Part shown: in pieces, positions 32,518 to 43,307 of the stretch
Position numbering within the stretch: position 1 is the first letter of the stretch
How the letters are laid out: the number at the start of each line of letters is the position of its first letter
NCBI GenBank assembly: GCA_031119525.1
Contig: JAVHXO010000003.1
Location: forward strand, 1 to 64,000
Length of the DNA: 64,000 bases
Direction of reading: 5' to 3'
Origin: Spiroplasma sp.
GTDB lineage: Bacteria; Bacillota_I; Bacilli_A; Mycoplasmatales; VBWQ01
Position numbers and translations under genes: made by a program
The notes under the pieces: generated by a model
The model's input: only the letters and a program-made list of their open reading frames with translations
Databases searched by the model: none
What the model was told of the DNA's origin: nothing

Positions 32518-32627
32518 TATAAGATTTTTGAAAATTTATCAAAATAAGTTATTTTGATAAAACCAACATCTGTTATTTTGTTCTTAATATCAAAGTAGCA
32601 AGTGCTAACTTCTTTATTTAAACTACT

Positions 32628-32789
32628 TTAACCAATGAATGTTCCTGAATCTTCTTTAGTATCAACAAAAGTTTCTGGTGCTTCTTTTTTTCCTTCTTCT
32701 TTTTTGTCATCTTTATTACAAGCCACTACTGTTGTACTTGCTAATGCAGTTAAAGAAATTGCACCTAAAATAGATAATAACTTTTTCAT
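32628..32789 (-). CDS. Very short lipoprotein, probably truncated
   Basis: 53 residues with AAGGAGG before the ATG. The leader MKKLLSILGAISLTAL ending VVAC is nearly identical to that of the lipoprotein at 9897. After the Cys only 29 residues remain, hydrophilic and Lys/Glu-rich (NKDDKKEEGKKEAPETF), ending at TAA. The good ribosome site speaks for expression, but the lack of a folded domain suggests a decayed or premature-stop copy. About 110 bases of non-coding sequence follow to the next terminator. Confidence 0.6.
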   Translation of the reverse strand: MKKLLSILGAISLTALASTTVVACNKDDKKEEGKKEAPETFVDTKEDSGTFIG

Positions 32790-32946
32790 AAATCCTCCTT
32801 CTTATCTTTCGACAATATATAATGATTTAAATAATCACACTTTAATTATAACTTAATAATTAAAATTTGATTAAAATTTGATTAAAATTTGATAATAATT
32901 TTGATAGTAAAAAAGGTTTAATTGATTAATTAAACCCAATACTAAT

Positions 32947-33717
32947 TTAAGTATGTTTACGATTTCAAAATCCTTTTTTTTTCTTTTTTTCTTTTGATGA
33001 TTTTGATGAATTTGATGATACAGTAGTATTACTTAAACTAAATTCATTATAAACTTTAGCAATATTTTCATTAGCACCAATGAAAAGAATTTCATCATTT
33101 AAGAATAATCGTTCATCGCTGCGGGGGATAATAACTTTATTATCACGTTTAATTGCTATTAAGTTAATATTATAATTAACTGGTATTCTCAAGTTTTCTA
33201 ACTTACGATTAGTTAATCGAACATTTCTAACAATAACATGAGCAATTGAATGTTTTTGATCAACAGTTGTTAAATCTAAACCTAATTTTCAAATTGCGCG
33301 ATATGCTGCTCTTTTCCCTGCTTCCATCTCAGGTAAAATAATATTATTAATCCCAATCGCTTCCAATAATAATTGATGGGTGCTATCAACAGCTTTAGCA
33401 ACAATGTTAACTTCTTCACCATCATTGTATTCTTTTTGGAGGGCTAAAATTTGCACAGCCGTAACAACTGAAGCAGCCAAATCTGAACCAACAGCAATAA
33501 TAATATTTTTAATTTTATGAATCCCAGCATCTTCTAAAGCATCCCGATTAGTTGAATCTAAAATTAAAACTTCACTAGCAACATTAGCAGCTAGTTGCAC
33601 ACGATCTTCATTCTTATCAATAGCCAAACAAACTTTACCTAAATCTTCCAAAGTTCGCACAACTGACATACCAAATTTACCTAAACCAATGACACAATAA
33701 TCATTTTCTGAAGACAT
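32947..33717 (-). CDS. ktrA: KtrA-type potassium channel regulator (RCK domain)
   Basis: 256 residues. The N-terminal RCK/TrkA-N domain has the nucleotide-binding GLGKFGMSVV and Asp in LAIDKNEDRV. A TrkA-C domain follows (IVRNVRLTNRKLENLRIPV ... LNDEILFIGANENI). It gates a KtrB-type potassium channel in response to ATP/ADP or cyclic di-AMP. The last 25 residues are a Ser/Lys-rich tail (SKSSKEKKKKKGF), longer than usual. No ktrB is in the window. Confidence 0.9.
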
Positions 33718-33779
33718 TACAACCCTACTTTCTTGATATTTAATTGATTTCTTTCAATGTAATAATAAATAATAATATC

Positions 33780-33809
33780 ATTATACTAAAAATTAATAAA
33801 GAACGTTAA
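33780..33809 (-). promoter_or_regulatory. Promoter candidate for ktrA
   Basis: On -: TTAACG (33809-33804), 18 bases, TATAAT (33785-33780), about 65 bases before the ktrA start. Confidence 0.5.
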
Positions 33810-33863
33810 ATTTAAAAACTCTAATTTAACTTTATTATTGGTTAAAATTGAAATAATAAAATA

Positions 33864-33893
33864 AAAATCATCCAAAATATGGATGATTTATTT
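33864..33893 (-). terminator. Rho-independent terminator
   Basis: On -: AAATCATCC pairs with GGATGATTT and is followed by TTATTTTATTAT. Ends the dehydrogenase gene at 33909-34907. Confidence 0.7.
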
Positions 33894-33908
33894 TACAAAG
33901 TAAAATTT

Positions 33909-34907
33909 TTAATTAATGCGATTGTCACAAGTTTTAGTTGTTGCTAATTGTTTTAAATTTTCAAATGAAACTTCTGACATATTTTTAATTGCTTCATCAG
34001 TAAAGTAAGCAACATGAGGTGAAACTAAGGTTTTTGGATATAAATCCATTAACTCTTTAATTTCTTTTAAATGACTTGGAAATTTATTTTTAAAATCATG
34101 AGCAATAATTTCTGGTTCATGAGGAAAAACATCAGTTACATAACCACCCAAATGATTTGCTTTAATATTTTTAATAATTGCAGGTAAAGATACTAATTCA
34201 GAACGAGCTGCATTAACTAAAATTGCATCTTTTTTCATTTTTTTAATTACTGCATCATTAATTACATTATCATTTTCACCTTTGAAGTAAGGCATATGAA
34301 GAGAAATTAAATCACTTTTGCTAATAACTTCATCAAAAGTAGTATAAGTTAAAATTGATTTTGCTGCATCATTAGGAAATGGATCATAAGCAATAACATT
34401 AGCATCCAATGCTTTTCACATTTTTGCTGTTTCATAACCTATTTTCCCTGAACCTAAAATTCCAATTGTACAATTTTTAGTTTCTTTTGCAAACATATTA
34501 CTATCAATTTTAAAATTGCCTAATCTAGTTTGTTCATAAATATAAGCTGTTCGTCTTAATAAATTTAATCCACCAGCAAAAGCCAAAGAAGCAACAGCTG
34601 TCGGAGAATATTTTGGTACCCGACCAATAACATAATTTAATTCTTTTGCAACGTCTAAATCAATATGATTAAAACCAGCAGTTCTAGTAACAATATACTT
34701 AACTCCTAATTGTTTAATTTTCTTTAAATTTTCAGCATTAGCATCACAATTAACAAACAAAATTAAAGCATCATAACCCTTTACTTTGTTAACATTGTCT
34801 TTGCTTAATAATTCATTAGTAAAAGTTAAATCAAATTTGTAATTTTGATTAACTCGTTCAAAAATTGGTATTTCAGATTTTTGCATTCCATAACATAATA
34901 CTTTCAT
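33909..34907 (-). CDS. D-2-hydroxyacid dehydrogenase, second copy
   Basis: 332 residues, similar along its whole length to the enzyme at 31482-32474 (both open MKV-CYG and share TRT-GFNHID and FAKE). NAD-binding GILGSGKIGYETA; catalytic Arg in NAARSELVSLPAI, Glu in VFPHEPEI and His in VSPHVAYFTDEA. One TGA between the two halves encodes Trp. It stands alone between a terminator and a promoter region. Two such enzymes with different surroundings suggest different keto acids or regulation. Confidence 0.85.
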
Positions 34908-35095
34908 ATTTTTACCTCTAATATTAATTCTATCTAATGTTTTTAATAACTATATTAATAGTAGCACCAAAAGCAGAAAAATTACAAGAAAATTCGGTAA
35001 TTAAACAAAAAATAAGATAAAATTAGACAAACTAAATAAATTTGTTTTAAAAAAAACTAAGGGAACTAAAAAACTAAAGGAGAAAAAATAAATAA

Positions 35096-35524
35096 ATGAA
35101 AATTAAAATTGTTAATAACCAAAAAATGCTAAACCAAGCATTAAAAGTTAGAGAAATTGTTTTTATTGATGAACAAAAAGTTCCACTATCAGAAGAAATT
35201 GATGAATATGAAACAACAGCAACTCATTTTCTTGTTTATAATAAAAAAAATCAACCAATTGCTACTTGCAGAACAAGAGTTTACCATGATAATAAAATAA
35301 AAATTGAACGAGTTTGTGTTTTAAAACCTTATCGTGATTTAAAAATTGGTCAAAAACTAATGAACTTTGCTGAATTAGAAGCAAAAAAACAAGGTTTTAC
35401 AACCGCAATATTAGCAGCTCAAACTCCAGCATTAAATTTTTATCAAAGATTAGGTTATCAAATTTGTTCTGAATCATTCATTGATGCTAATATTGAGCAT
35501 TATTTAATGGAAAAATTATTATAA
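35096..35524 (+). CDS. GNAT-family N-acetyltransferase (ElaA/YjcF-like)
   Basis: 142 residues, full length for the family; AAAGGAGAA precedes the ATG. It has REIVFIDEQKVPLSEEID at the start, HFLVY and ATCRTRVY, then the acetyl-CoA loop YRDLKIGQKLM and the closing ALNFYQRLGYQ. The enzyme moves an acetyl group to an amine; target unknown. Single gene with its own terminator. Confidence 0.85.
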   Translation: MKIKIVNNQKMLNQALKVREIVFIDEQKVPLSEEIDEYETTATHFLVYNKKNQPIATCRTRVYHDNKIKIERVCVLKPYRDLKIGQKLMNFAELEAKKQGFTTAILAAQTPALNFYQRLGYQICSESFIDANIEHYLMEKLL

Positions 35525-35555
35525 AAATCTTAGATGACATCTAAGATTTTTTTAC
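35523..35555. terminator. Terminator between GNAT gene and toxin island
   Basis: AAAAATCTTAGATG pairs with CATCTAAGATTTTT and T/A runs flank it. It can act for the convergent gene ending at 35557 too. Confidence 0.8.
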
Positions 35556-35556
35556 T

Positions 35557-37290
35557 TTAAAAATTCATTTCAATATCATCCAAATCAGTAACTAAAGGAT
35601 CATCATTAGATATAATGTCTGATAAATGAATTGGGGAATTATGACTTGAGGTTGAAGATATTGAAGACAATGGTGCAAGATAATCATTAAGTCCTAAAAT
35701 ATCAACAACGTCAAGATCTTCTGATTCAAATACTACTTGTTGTGAATCAATTGGGGAATTATTAACTGATTTTTTAGTTAGATCAAGGGCAGATCATGAA
35801 TCATCAACTACCTTTGGTTTAACTTTGAATGGCAATTGTTGTTTAGCGCTTGAAAAAACAATTACTGATTTTCTAGTTAAATCAAGGGGTGAAACAGGAA
35901 TATCAGTTGAAACATCATTAACTGCAGTTTTTTGTTTTTTAAAATTATTATCTTCAATTGAATTTTCTAAATCGCTTACTAAACGTTTTGATTTTCCTTT
36001 TTCACTATCAAAAAAATCATAATTCTGTAAGTTTATTATGTCATCACTTTTTCCATTTGTTGAATTAAATAAACTAGAAAAAGGATCATCAAAATCATAA
36101 ACTAAATCAGCCAAAACATCATCAGATAATCCGATATCTTCTAAAACTTTTAAGTTTTTCCCCTCTTCGTTTTGTAATTTTGTTATTTCAATATTTCGTT
36201 CACTAATAATATTATTAGCATTCGCCAACGCTAAAGTTAATCTTTCATTTTCAACAAGAATTTCAATGGTTTTTTGTAATTGTAAAGTCAATTCCTGATT
36301 TGTTTTTTCTAAAACTTCAATTTTTTTTATTGAATATTGGGCATAATTTTTTGCTTCTTCTTGCAATCTTGTTATTTCAGCATTTTTTTCATTAAGAACA
36401 TTATTAGCATTCGACAACGCTAAAGTTAATCTTTCATTTTCAGTAAAAATTTCATCATTTTGTTGTAATTGTAAATTCACTTCCTGATTTGGTTCTCCCA
36501 AACCTCCCAAACCTCCTGAATCTTCCAAACCTTCTAAATCTTTTATTAAATCATAAGTTTCTAACAAAGCACGATTTCCGTTTTCTAAATCATTGGCAAA
36601 ATTATTAACTTGATCCCTTAATTTTACAAAATCATCAGAAAAAGCAGTAACTGCCTTTTCTAAATCCTTAACTTTAACTTCTAACAGCTTATGTTTAATA
36701 TATGGGAACGTTCCTTCCACTGCATTTTCAATATCAAAATAACATTTTTCAATGTCTGTTAATAAATTTCCAATTTCAAAATTTTTAAAATCAATATTTG
36801 TTTTAAATTGTTTAGCTTCATTAAATAAATTATTTTTTTTTCTATTTCAACTAATTTGAGATTTTAAATAATTACCATAATTATTGCTTTTTTTTAAATT
36901 TTCCAATTCTACATCTAACTCTACACTTTTATTTTCTCAACCTTTAACCTTTTTCTGAATATCTCAAATTAAATTTACTAAAGATTCAATATTTAGTTTG
37001 AAAAATAGAGCATTTTGAAATAAATTATTTTTATCATAAATTTTAGTATATTCATCAAGCACTTTTTTTTGATAATCAAAATTCAAATGTTGATAATTTT
37101 TTTTATTTCTTTTAAAATTTTCATTAATTGCTTCTTTTATTGCTCTTGGATAAAAATAAAAATCTTCATTATTAAAGTTCAAAACTAAATGTCCTTGAAT
37201 TATTTTTGGATCTTTTTTGTTTACTCCTAATCAAACAAAAGAATTAATTGGTCTGTCTCTCAATACTATTGCATATTCTTTAGGGGGCAT
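35557..37290 (-). CDS. Coiled-coil protein with internal 63-residue repeat
   Basis: 577 residues. About residues 1-190 are a mixed domain (MPPKEYAIVLRDRP onward). The centre has coiled coils, with two copies of a 63-residue unit containing ENERLTLALSNANN / ENERLTLALANANN. The C-terminal third is polar and acidic, probably unfolded, with repeated LDLTRKSV / LDLTKKSV. No signal peptide or membrane helix. It starts 24 bases after the glycosyltransferase gene and is likely co-transcribed, so it may be a partner or chaperone of that protein. Family not recognised. Confidence 0.6.
36165..36490. repeat. 189-bp tandem repeat inside coiled-coil gene
   Basis: Two copies offset by exactly 189 bp (for example GCATTCG at 36218 and 36407) with strong identity over about 85 bp. 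The length is a multiple of three, so the frame is kept. Copy number may vary between strains. Confidence 0.65.
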
Positions 37291-37314
37291 ATTTTTCACC
37301 TTTCTCATTTTTTC

Positions 37315-38832
37315 TTAAAATTCCAAAGAATTTTCTTTTTCTAATTCATTTAATTGTTTTTCATTTTGTTCAAGATAATTTTGAACTTCTGTTGCATCAC
37401 TAAAAAAAAGTGATTTTAATTCTTTATCATCAGTAATAATATCTTTAGATACTTGATTATCATATCAAGTACTACTACAACCATTAATAACTTCTTCACT
37501 AAAAATTTCATCAGTATGATTTGCATAATTATCAAAATAGTTTTGATCTTTTTCTTTAAAAGAAAAAATAATATTTGTTGGTCCTGTTTGATGGATTATC
37601 ATTTCATTTTTATTAACCATTTTTTTATAAGTATCAAGATTTTTTATTTTTTCATCTGTTACTTCAATTTTTTTCATTATATCTTGCAAAAATTTAGAAT
37701 CTTTTTTGCTAATAATAAAACAATTATTTACATCAAAATGATCATGAAGGTCATCTTCAATATCATCAACACCGTTAACAGAAAAGATAATTTGAAAAGC
37801 GTTATCAATTGGAAAATCAGAAATCTCCATATTAGGAGTTAAATTTAAACTCATATCTTTAAACTTATTAAAAATTTCTTTAAAAACTGGTAGATTTTTT
37901 TCATAATCACCACCAAAATGGATCTCTCATTTTTTAGCAAAATCTTCAAAATGATCATCATTTAATTGCTTTAAATTGTTGAATAAAATCATTTGATTTA
38001 GCAGCACATTAGTTGCTAAATTTTCTCTTCGATTAAGTTCAACTAAATTAATTAAATTCATCATTTCTTGATTATCTTTCAAATCTTGTAAATTAAATTT
38101 AACTGCAACATCTGTATCTAAATAGACACCACCAAATTTATTTAATACTGCATAACGTAATCGATCAGCTGCTCCAGCACAGATATGTAAATGTTCTAAT
38201 GTTTTTAAATAACCTTGATAATATTTTTCATTAGGAAAAATATTATCTTTTTCTTGATTAACATCATGTAAAATTACTTGACTAGGAGTATAACTTTCAA
38301 TTTCTGTTTGCTCTTGAATAAAACTTTCTTGTCCTTCTTTAAGTCATTCAAGGATGATTGTTTCATCTTTACTACCATCAAGCAAAAATTCTTTAGCATT
38401 TTCATCAAATGTTTTTTCTGGATTTGTTAAATGCCAGTTATTATAAAAATCATCGCGCAACATTGCTTCCCTTTGATAATCATACTCGGTGGCATCTTCA
38501 TTTCATGAATTAGCAAAAATAATATTATCCAATTGATTGGTCAAGATATGAGAAGAATCAGTTCAAATATGAATTTTATAATCTGGATTATATTTAGCCC
38601 ATAATTTTAAATTATTAAATTCATATTTAGGTAAAACACCGATTCAAATAACATGAATATTTTTTTCGTTATCATCTAATTTATTTAAATTTGCCATTTC
38701 ATTTTTAATCTCATTAATTCTCGCTTGATAATTTTCTCATAAAATTCTTGGAATTCTTTTTTCCATCATAGTACTTAAAGCTGTTTTTACTTCTTGTAAT
38801 TGTTTTAATTTTTCTTCTTTTTCTGTTAACAT
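37315..38832 (-). CDS. Putative Tcd-like (GT44-like) glycosyltransferase toxin
   Basis: 505 residues. It follows the catalytic-domain order of large clostridial glucosylating toxins: IHVIWIGVLPKYEFNNLKLW and PDYKIHIWTDSS near the start, then CAGAADRLRYAVLNKFGGVY with LDTDV. The Asp-Arg pair (ADRLR) and the DxD (LDTD) are the sugar-nucleotide and metal-binding residues of that family. The rest of a Tcd toxin (translocation, binding) is absent, and there is no signal peptide, so delivery is unclear. Alternative: a capsule or glycolipid sugar transferase with the DXD fold. The neighbours, two aerolysin-type toxins, favour an effector. Confidence 0.65.
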
Positions 38833-38875
38833 CACTACAACCTCTTTTATTTTCTTAATTAAATTAATCGATAAT

Positions 38876-38909
38876 AAAAAAATGAGATAATAAAATCTCA
38901 TCTTTTTTT
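38876..38909. terminator. Terminator between leader repeat and toxin operon
   Basis: ATGAGAT pairs with ATCTCAT; T-rich tails occur on both strands. On - it lies between the repeat copy B and the glycosyltransferase start, like the terminator after copy A. Confidence 0.65.
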
Positions 38910-38971
38910 CTAATTATTAATAATAATTTAATTTTTTCACACTCTGAGAGACAATTGCTTGATAAAAAATA

Positions 38972-39040
38972 TTATTGTCCTTTCAAGACTATAGCACTGC
39001 CATGCTAGTATTGCTTTTGGTTAGGGTTACTAGCCCCTTT
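38972..39040 (-). repeat. Leader-like repeat, copy B
   Basis: On - it starts AAAGGGGCTAGTAACCC exactly as the sequence at base 1 and stays identical for 39 bases, then 13 more after a two-base change in a loop, with GACAATAA shared further on. The pairing GCTAGTA/TACTAGC and TAGCA/TGCTA is kept; the changed bases fall in the loop. It precedes a terminator and the glycosyltransferase operon. The rest of the gap 38833-39337 holds the terminators and palindromes listed and no gene. Confidence 0.6.
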
Positions 39041-39042
39041 AA

Positions 39043-39069
39043 TTCATTAATGTACCAATAATTAATGAA
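39043..39069. repeat. Inverted repeat beside copy B
   Basis: TTCATTAAT (39043-39051) and ATTAATGAA (39061-39069), perfect 9-base arms directly upstream of the copy B leader on -. A possible operator. Confidence 0.5.
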
Positions 39070-39180
39070 TGATTTTTAATTAATATTAAATTGGAGTGAT
39101 ATAATTTCCTAATTAATTAGATAATAACACAAAATGGTGAATTTTAAAATTTAAAAATTTGAAAGTTATAAAATAAGTAA

Positions 39181-39212
39181 AAAAATAACTCTTACTGTGA
39201 TTAAGAGTTATC
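39181..39212 (-). terminator. Terminator of the first ETX/MTX2-like gene
   Basis: On -: ATAACTCTTA pairs with TAAGAGTTAT and is followed by T7. Confidence 0.75.
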
Positions 39213-39260
39213 AATTTAAATTTCAAAATAATTATTTAATTATATTTTTTTTCATTATAA

Positions 39261-39280
39261 TTTGGTTTCATGAAACCAAA
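39261..39280. repeat. 20-base palindrome in ETX 3' region
   Basis: TTTGGTTTCATGAAACCAAA is a perfect palindrome 58 bases after the toxin stop. It may be a protein-binding site or a weak hairpin. Confidence 0.5.
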
Positions 39281-39337
39281 GATTTTAATAGTTTCTTGAT
39301 AAAAAACAAGAATTAGCAGATAAGTTAAAAAATTTAT

Positions 39338-40276
39338 TTAATCAAATTCAACATCTAATTCACTGCCTTCTATTTCTCACTCAACTGGTAAGTTTAAAGT
39401 AACTTGTGATGGATTATTAGGATTATCAGTTTTAATAACTGAAAATTCTTTAGAAGTATTTTTAATTTTATCACCAAATCCATCAACCTCTAACTTTGAA
39501 ATAATTTGTTTAATTGTAAATGATGGCAAAAATTTTTGGCCATTTTTAATTAAAGGTAAAAAATATATTCTATCATTTAAATTAACGGTATAAGAAGCCA
39601 TACCTTTAACATGATATTTTGTTTCTTTCACTAAATATCTTACAGTTGTTTCTGAGTGAGGGTTTACTTTCACTTGTTGAGAAGGAATAGTTCTTGTTAT
39701 AGAATCGGTTTTAGTATCATTTCATTGTTGTTCAAACCCAAGTTTAATGTTTAATTCACTTTCACTAATAAAAGGAATTTTAACAGATGTTTTTAGTTCA
39801 ATCTCTTGGTTCATTTTAAAAGAAAATGAAGTTGAATTAGAAATAGTTTTAGAAAATGATTGTGTACTAAAAGTCTGTTCATTTGGACTATTATTTTTAT
39901 AAGTATTATGATAACTTTCAATTTCTTGACTATATAATAGTTCTGACGTTAATGCTTTAAGAATGCCAGTTTTATTATTAAAAAACGCTTGATAATTATT
40001 ATTAATATAACTATTGTTATTCTCTGACATATCATGCTCATATCCTTTTTCCAAATATTCATCATAAAGAATAAAAGAATCAAAATATATCAAGAAATCA
40101 TCAAAATTAGTAACTATATTTGTTGGATCAAAAGTTAATCTTGCAGGAATTCCTTTTGTTTCTCCTTTTAAAAGTAAATGAGTTGCAATATCATTATTTT
40201 GATAAGCATCTAAAGTTGATACAACTGGTGACAAAGCTAATGTTGCACCAAAAATTAAAGATAATAATTTTTTCAT
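39338..40276 (-). CDS. ETX/MTX2-family pore-forming toxin with signal peptide
   Basis: 312 residues. A signal peptide opens the protein (MKKLLSLIFGATLALSPVVS). A head domain follows. Then comes the Ser/Thr-rich stretch of aerolysin-fold toxins (QTFSTQSFSKTISNSTSFSF, alternating polar and apolar residues that form the pore hairpin) and strands such as VKIPFISESELNIKLGF and TRTIPSQQVKVNPHSETTV. These are ETX/MTX2 marks. Such toxins form beta-barrel pores in target-cell membranes. It has its own promoter (40474-40502) and terminator. The C-terminus is acidic. Confidence 0.75.
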
Positions 40277-40473
40277 TATTAATCTAACCCCTTCTAAATT
40301 TTTAAATTTTATTTTAACACCCTAATTTTAGTAAAAATTATTACATTAATAAATTTACTTATAAGTAAATATTAAGTTAATCGTTCATAAAAAAAATAAA
40401 TTCTACCCAATATTTTTTAGCGCCTTAATTTTATTTATGCAAAAATATTACTACTATAAGTTGCTACCTTAGT

Positions 40474-40502
40474 ATTATAGTAATCTTTATTTTAAAAGAC
40501 AA
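40474..40502 (-). promoter_or_regulatory. Promoter of the first ETX/MTX2-like gene
   Basis: On -: TTGTCT (40502-40497), 17 bases, TATAAT (40479-40474). An imperfect inverted repeat lies just downstream, and the half-site TATAAGTTG (+ strand, 40455-40463) recurs in the inverted repeat at 46727. Confidence 0.7.
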
Positions 40503-40531
40503 GGTAAAATTTATAAAAATTATAATTTAAT

Positions 40532-40577
40532 TTAAAAAATCCTTTATTATATAATATAAGAAAGGATTTTAGCATTT
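40532..40577 (-). terminator. Terminator of the second ETX/MTX2-like gene
   Basis: On -: AAAATCCTTT pairs with AAAGGATTTT with a TTAAAT tail, right after the stop at 40579. Confidence 0.75.
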
Positions 40578-40578
40578 T

Positions 40579-41502
40579 TTAATTATTATCTAATCCAACA
40601 AATTGCCCCAACAAACTTTCTTTAACAACATCAATTTCAATTGCACCACCTTGTGATTCCCAAGATATTGGTAAATTTATCGTAACTAGCACAGGATTAT
40701 TAGGATCATCAACTGAAATAATTGAAAATTCTTTCGCAGAAAATTTAATTTTATCAGCATAACCTTTGACAGCTAATAATTTAATAATTTCTTTCATTGA
40801 AAAAGAAGTATTTGCTCAGACACCATTTTTTCAATAAACTGAAGAACTAATTGTATCATCTAAATTAACGGAATAGCGAATACAACCATCCTCATGATAA
40901 GTTTTTTGTTTGATAATATAAAATACTTTTTTTTGTGAATCAGGGCTTACTTTAATCGCTTGACTTGGATTAGTTAATGTTTCAGTAATTATTTCGCTCT
41001 TACTTCAACTTTGCTGAGAACTAAATTTTGTCGTAACCTCAAGGGAATTTTTTAAAAACGGAACACTAACACTAGCTTTTAACTCAATATCTTCTTTAAT
41101 ACTTCAAGAAAAAGTATAATTATTAGTTATCGTCTTAATAAATGATTGAGTCGAATATATTTGTTCACTTGCTGTATAGTTTTTATAAGTACTCTCCAAT
41201 CTTTGAATTACTGTTTCATACTTTTCTTTGCCTTTTAATGAAACAATTGAACCAGTTTTATTTTTAAAAAATTTATCATAACACTCTTGAATATGTTTTT
41301 TCTTTGAAAGTTCAATTTTATAACCCTTTGTTGTGATTGGATCAACCCAATCAACTTTTCCCACTTGTTGATCAAGAAAATAAAGCAAAGCAACAAAATT
41401 ATCAATTGGTTTATCATTTAAATTTACCATTAAATCTGCATCGTTACCTTTTGAATCTAAATTTTGTTTTTCATTAACTAATAAACTTTCATCATTATCC
41501 AT
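40579..41502 (-). CDS. ETX/MTX2-family toxin without signal peptide
   Basis: 307 residues, similar along its length to the neighbouring toxin: QIYSTQSFIKTITNNYTFSW matches its pore-hairpin stretch, and KEFSIISVDDPNNPVLVTIN matches KEFSVIKTDNPNNPSQVTLN. Unlike its neighbour it begins MDNDESLLVNEKQN and has no signal peptide, although ACAGGAGG marks this start. So the second copy is either cytoplasmic, released by lysis, or exported another way. Terminators and promoters separate the two, so they are not one operon. Confidence 0.7.
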
Positions 41503-41587
41503 TTTTAAACCTCCTGTAATTTTTAAAAATTAAAATTAATCCTTTTTTTAATTATATAATTTGTTTTGGTTTTTTAATTCATTTTTT

Positions 41588-43222
41588 TTAATTTAAAAAT
41601 TTTGGTGCTTGAGGTCTTATTGTTGAGTTGATTATGCTAATAATACGATTAGGGGGATAATTTTTTTTAGGGATTTTAAATATTACCCCAGCACCTCTGG
41701 AAATATTTTTAAAATCAATTAATAATTGACTTCATTCACCATAAATTAAATCAATTGTTTTATTAATCAAATCTGACACCATATAACTTAAAATTGCACC
41801 AGTGATTGCCCCAATAATTGCGCCAATCGGCCCTGCAGCAGCACCTAAAGCAGAAAGACTAGTAGTGATGACCGTTGAACTAAGAATAATCGAAACAAGA
41901 GCAATAATATTTTTTTCGGACATATAATTGTTAACCATTTTTGAAAACGCTTCATCAGTCATATATTTTATCAATAAACTATCATCATCTGGATCATTCG
42001 TAACAGAATTAATGCCCTGATAATGAAGATTGGCAAAAATTTCCGCAATATTTTTAATTATTTTTTCAAAATTAAATTGATTTTTTAATAAATTAAGATA
42101 TTTGTTTTGTTGATTTTTGATGATTTGATAATCACTTTGATATTGTTTAAAAATTTGATGAAGATTAATAATTTCTTCTCAAATTCCAAAAAGAGTAATT
42201 TTTTCTGTTCGTTTAATTAAGTTATTTTGTAATTTTTCTAAGTTGTGATAAAAAGTAACAATTAAAAACTGATAATCTTTTTGAAATAAAAACTCTAATT
42301 GATTTGCTAAATAATTAAATTCAGCAAATTGACTACTTAAATTTTCTTGTAAATCTTCATCAACTAAATAATCTTGATATTGTCTGATTAGTTTTCATTT
42401 TTCAAAAATAAGGAAATACTGATGCGTGTTATTTCCTTGATTGGCAATTTTTTTAACCGCTATTATTAAGTTTTTAATTTCTTGATTAATACTTTCAATT
42501 ATTAATTTAATTAAGTAATGAAAATTATTTTTGATTTTAACTGTGATTAAATTATATAATTGATAAAATTTTTGATATTTATCAAGTGAATAAAGATAAT
42601 TCTGATACTGACTACCTAATTCCCACTCCAAAACTTCACGATTTAAAAGATTATATTCTTCGGTAATTTGTTGCAAATTTTTAAAATTCGCTTCATTATT
42701 TCAATCTAATCCTGTTATATTATTAATTTGATAATTAATAAAATTATCTAAAAAATCTGCTTTATCTTTAAAAATCATGAAACTATCCAACAGCAAATCA
42801 TTTTTTTGATCAGAATTTATTAATTTTTGTTTCCAAAAATTAATTTGTTGATCAATTGATTTTAAATCAGCACACCTTTGTTTTAGCAATAAATTATCTT
42901 CTCATAATCACGAAAAATCACGACATCAAGCATTTAATGATGAAAATGACTTTCAACTTTCAGATAAATAATTAATTGTGATCATTACTTGATAATAAAG
43001 TTCTTGATCTCAAAAATAATTTAATAAATTTAACTTTTTTTCAACATTTTGTTTAAAAATAATAATAGTATCTAACCTATCATAAAAATGAGGACGATTA
43101 GCATTTAAACTATTTGTTTGGTAATTTATTTTTTTATTAGTATTAACTAGAAAATTAGAACTGCAAGGTAAAATAATACTAATAAGAATAATAAAATTTA
43201 ATCAAATTTTAGAAAAAAACAT
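41588..43222 (-). CDS. Secreted helical protein, paralogue 3 of 3
   Basis: 544 residues. The N-terminus is a hydrophobic leader (WLNFIILISIILPCSS). A long helical part of about 400 residues follows. Then TLFGIWEEIINLHQIFKQYQ, NLHYQGINSV and YMTDEAFSKM, and a hydrophobic, Gly/Ala-rich hairpin (LSALGAAAGPIGAIIGAITG) near residue 480. The same order of motifs is found in the next two genes upstream. The plan of helical body plus hydrophobic hairpin recalls alpha-helical pore-forming toxins, but I cannot assign a family. Confidence 0.65.
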
Positions 43223-43307
43223 AAAATTAAACCTTTCTGTTTTAAAAAAAGAGTTTCTTTCAATGTTATTAAAAGAAACTCTAAATAATTAATGATTAAA
43301 ATATTTA

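Noticed and set aside
36165..36490. CRISPR array or intergenic repeat
   Set aside because: Two in-frame copies inside a coding region with no spacer pattern; no cas genes or arrays were seen anywhere in the window.
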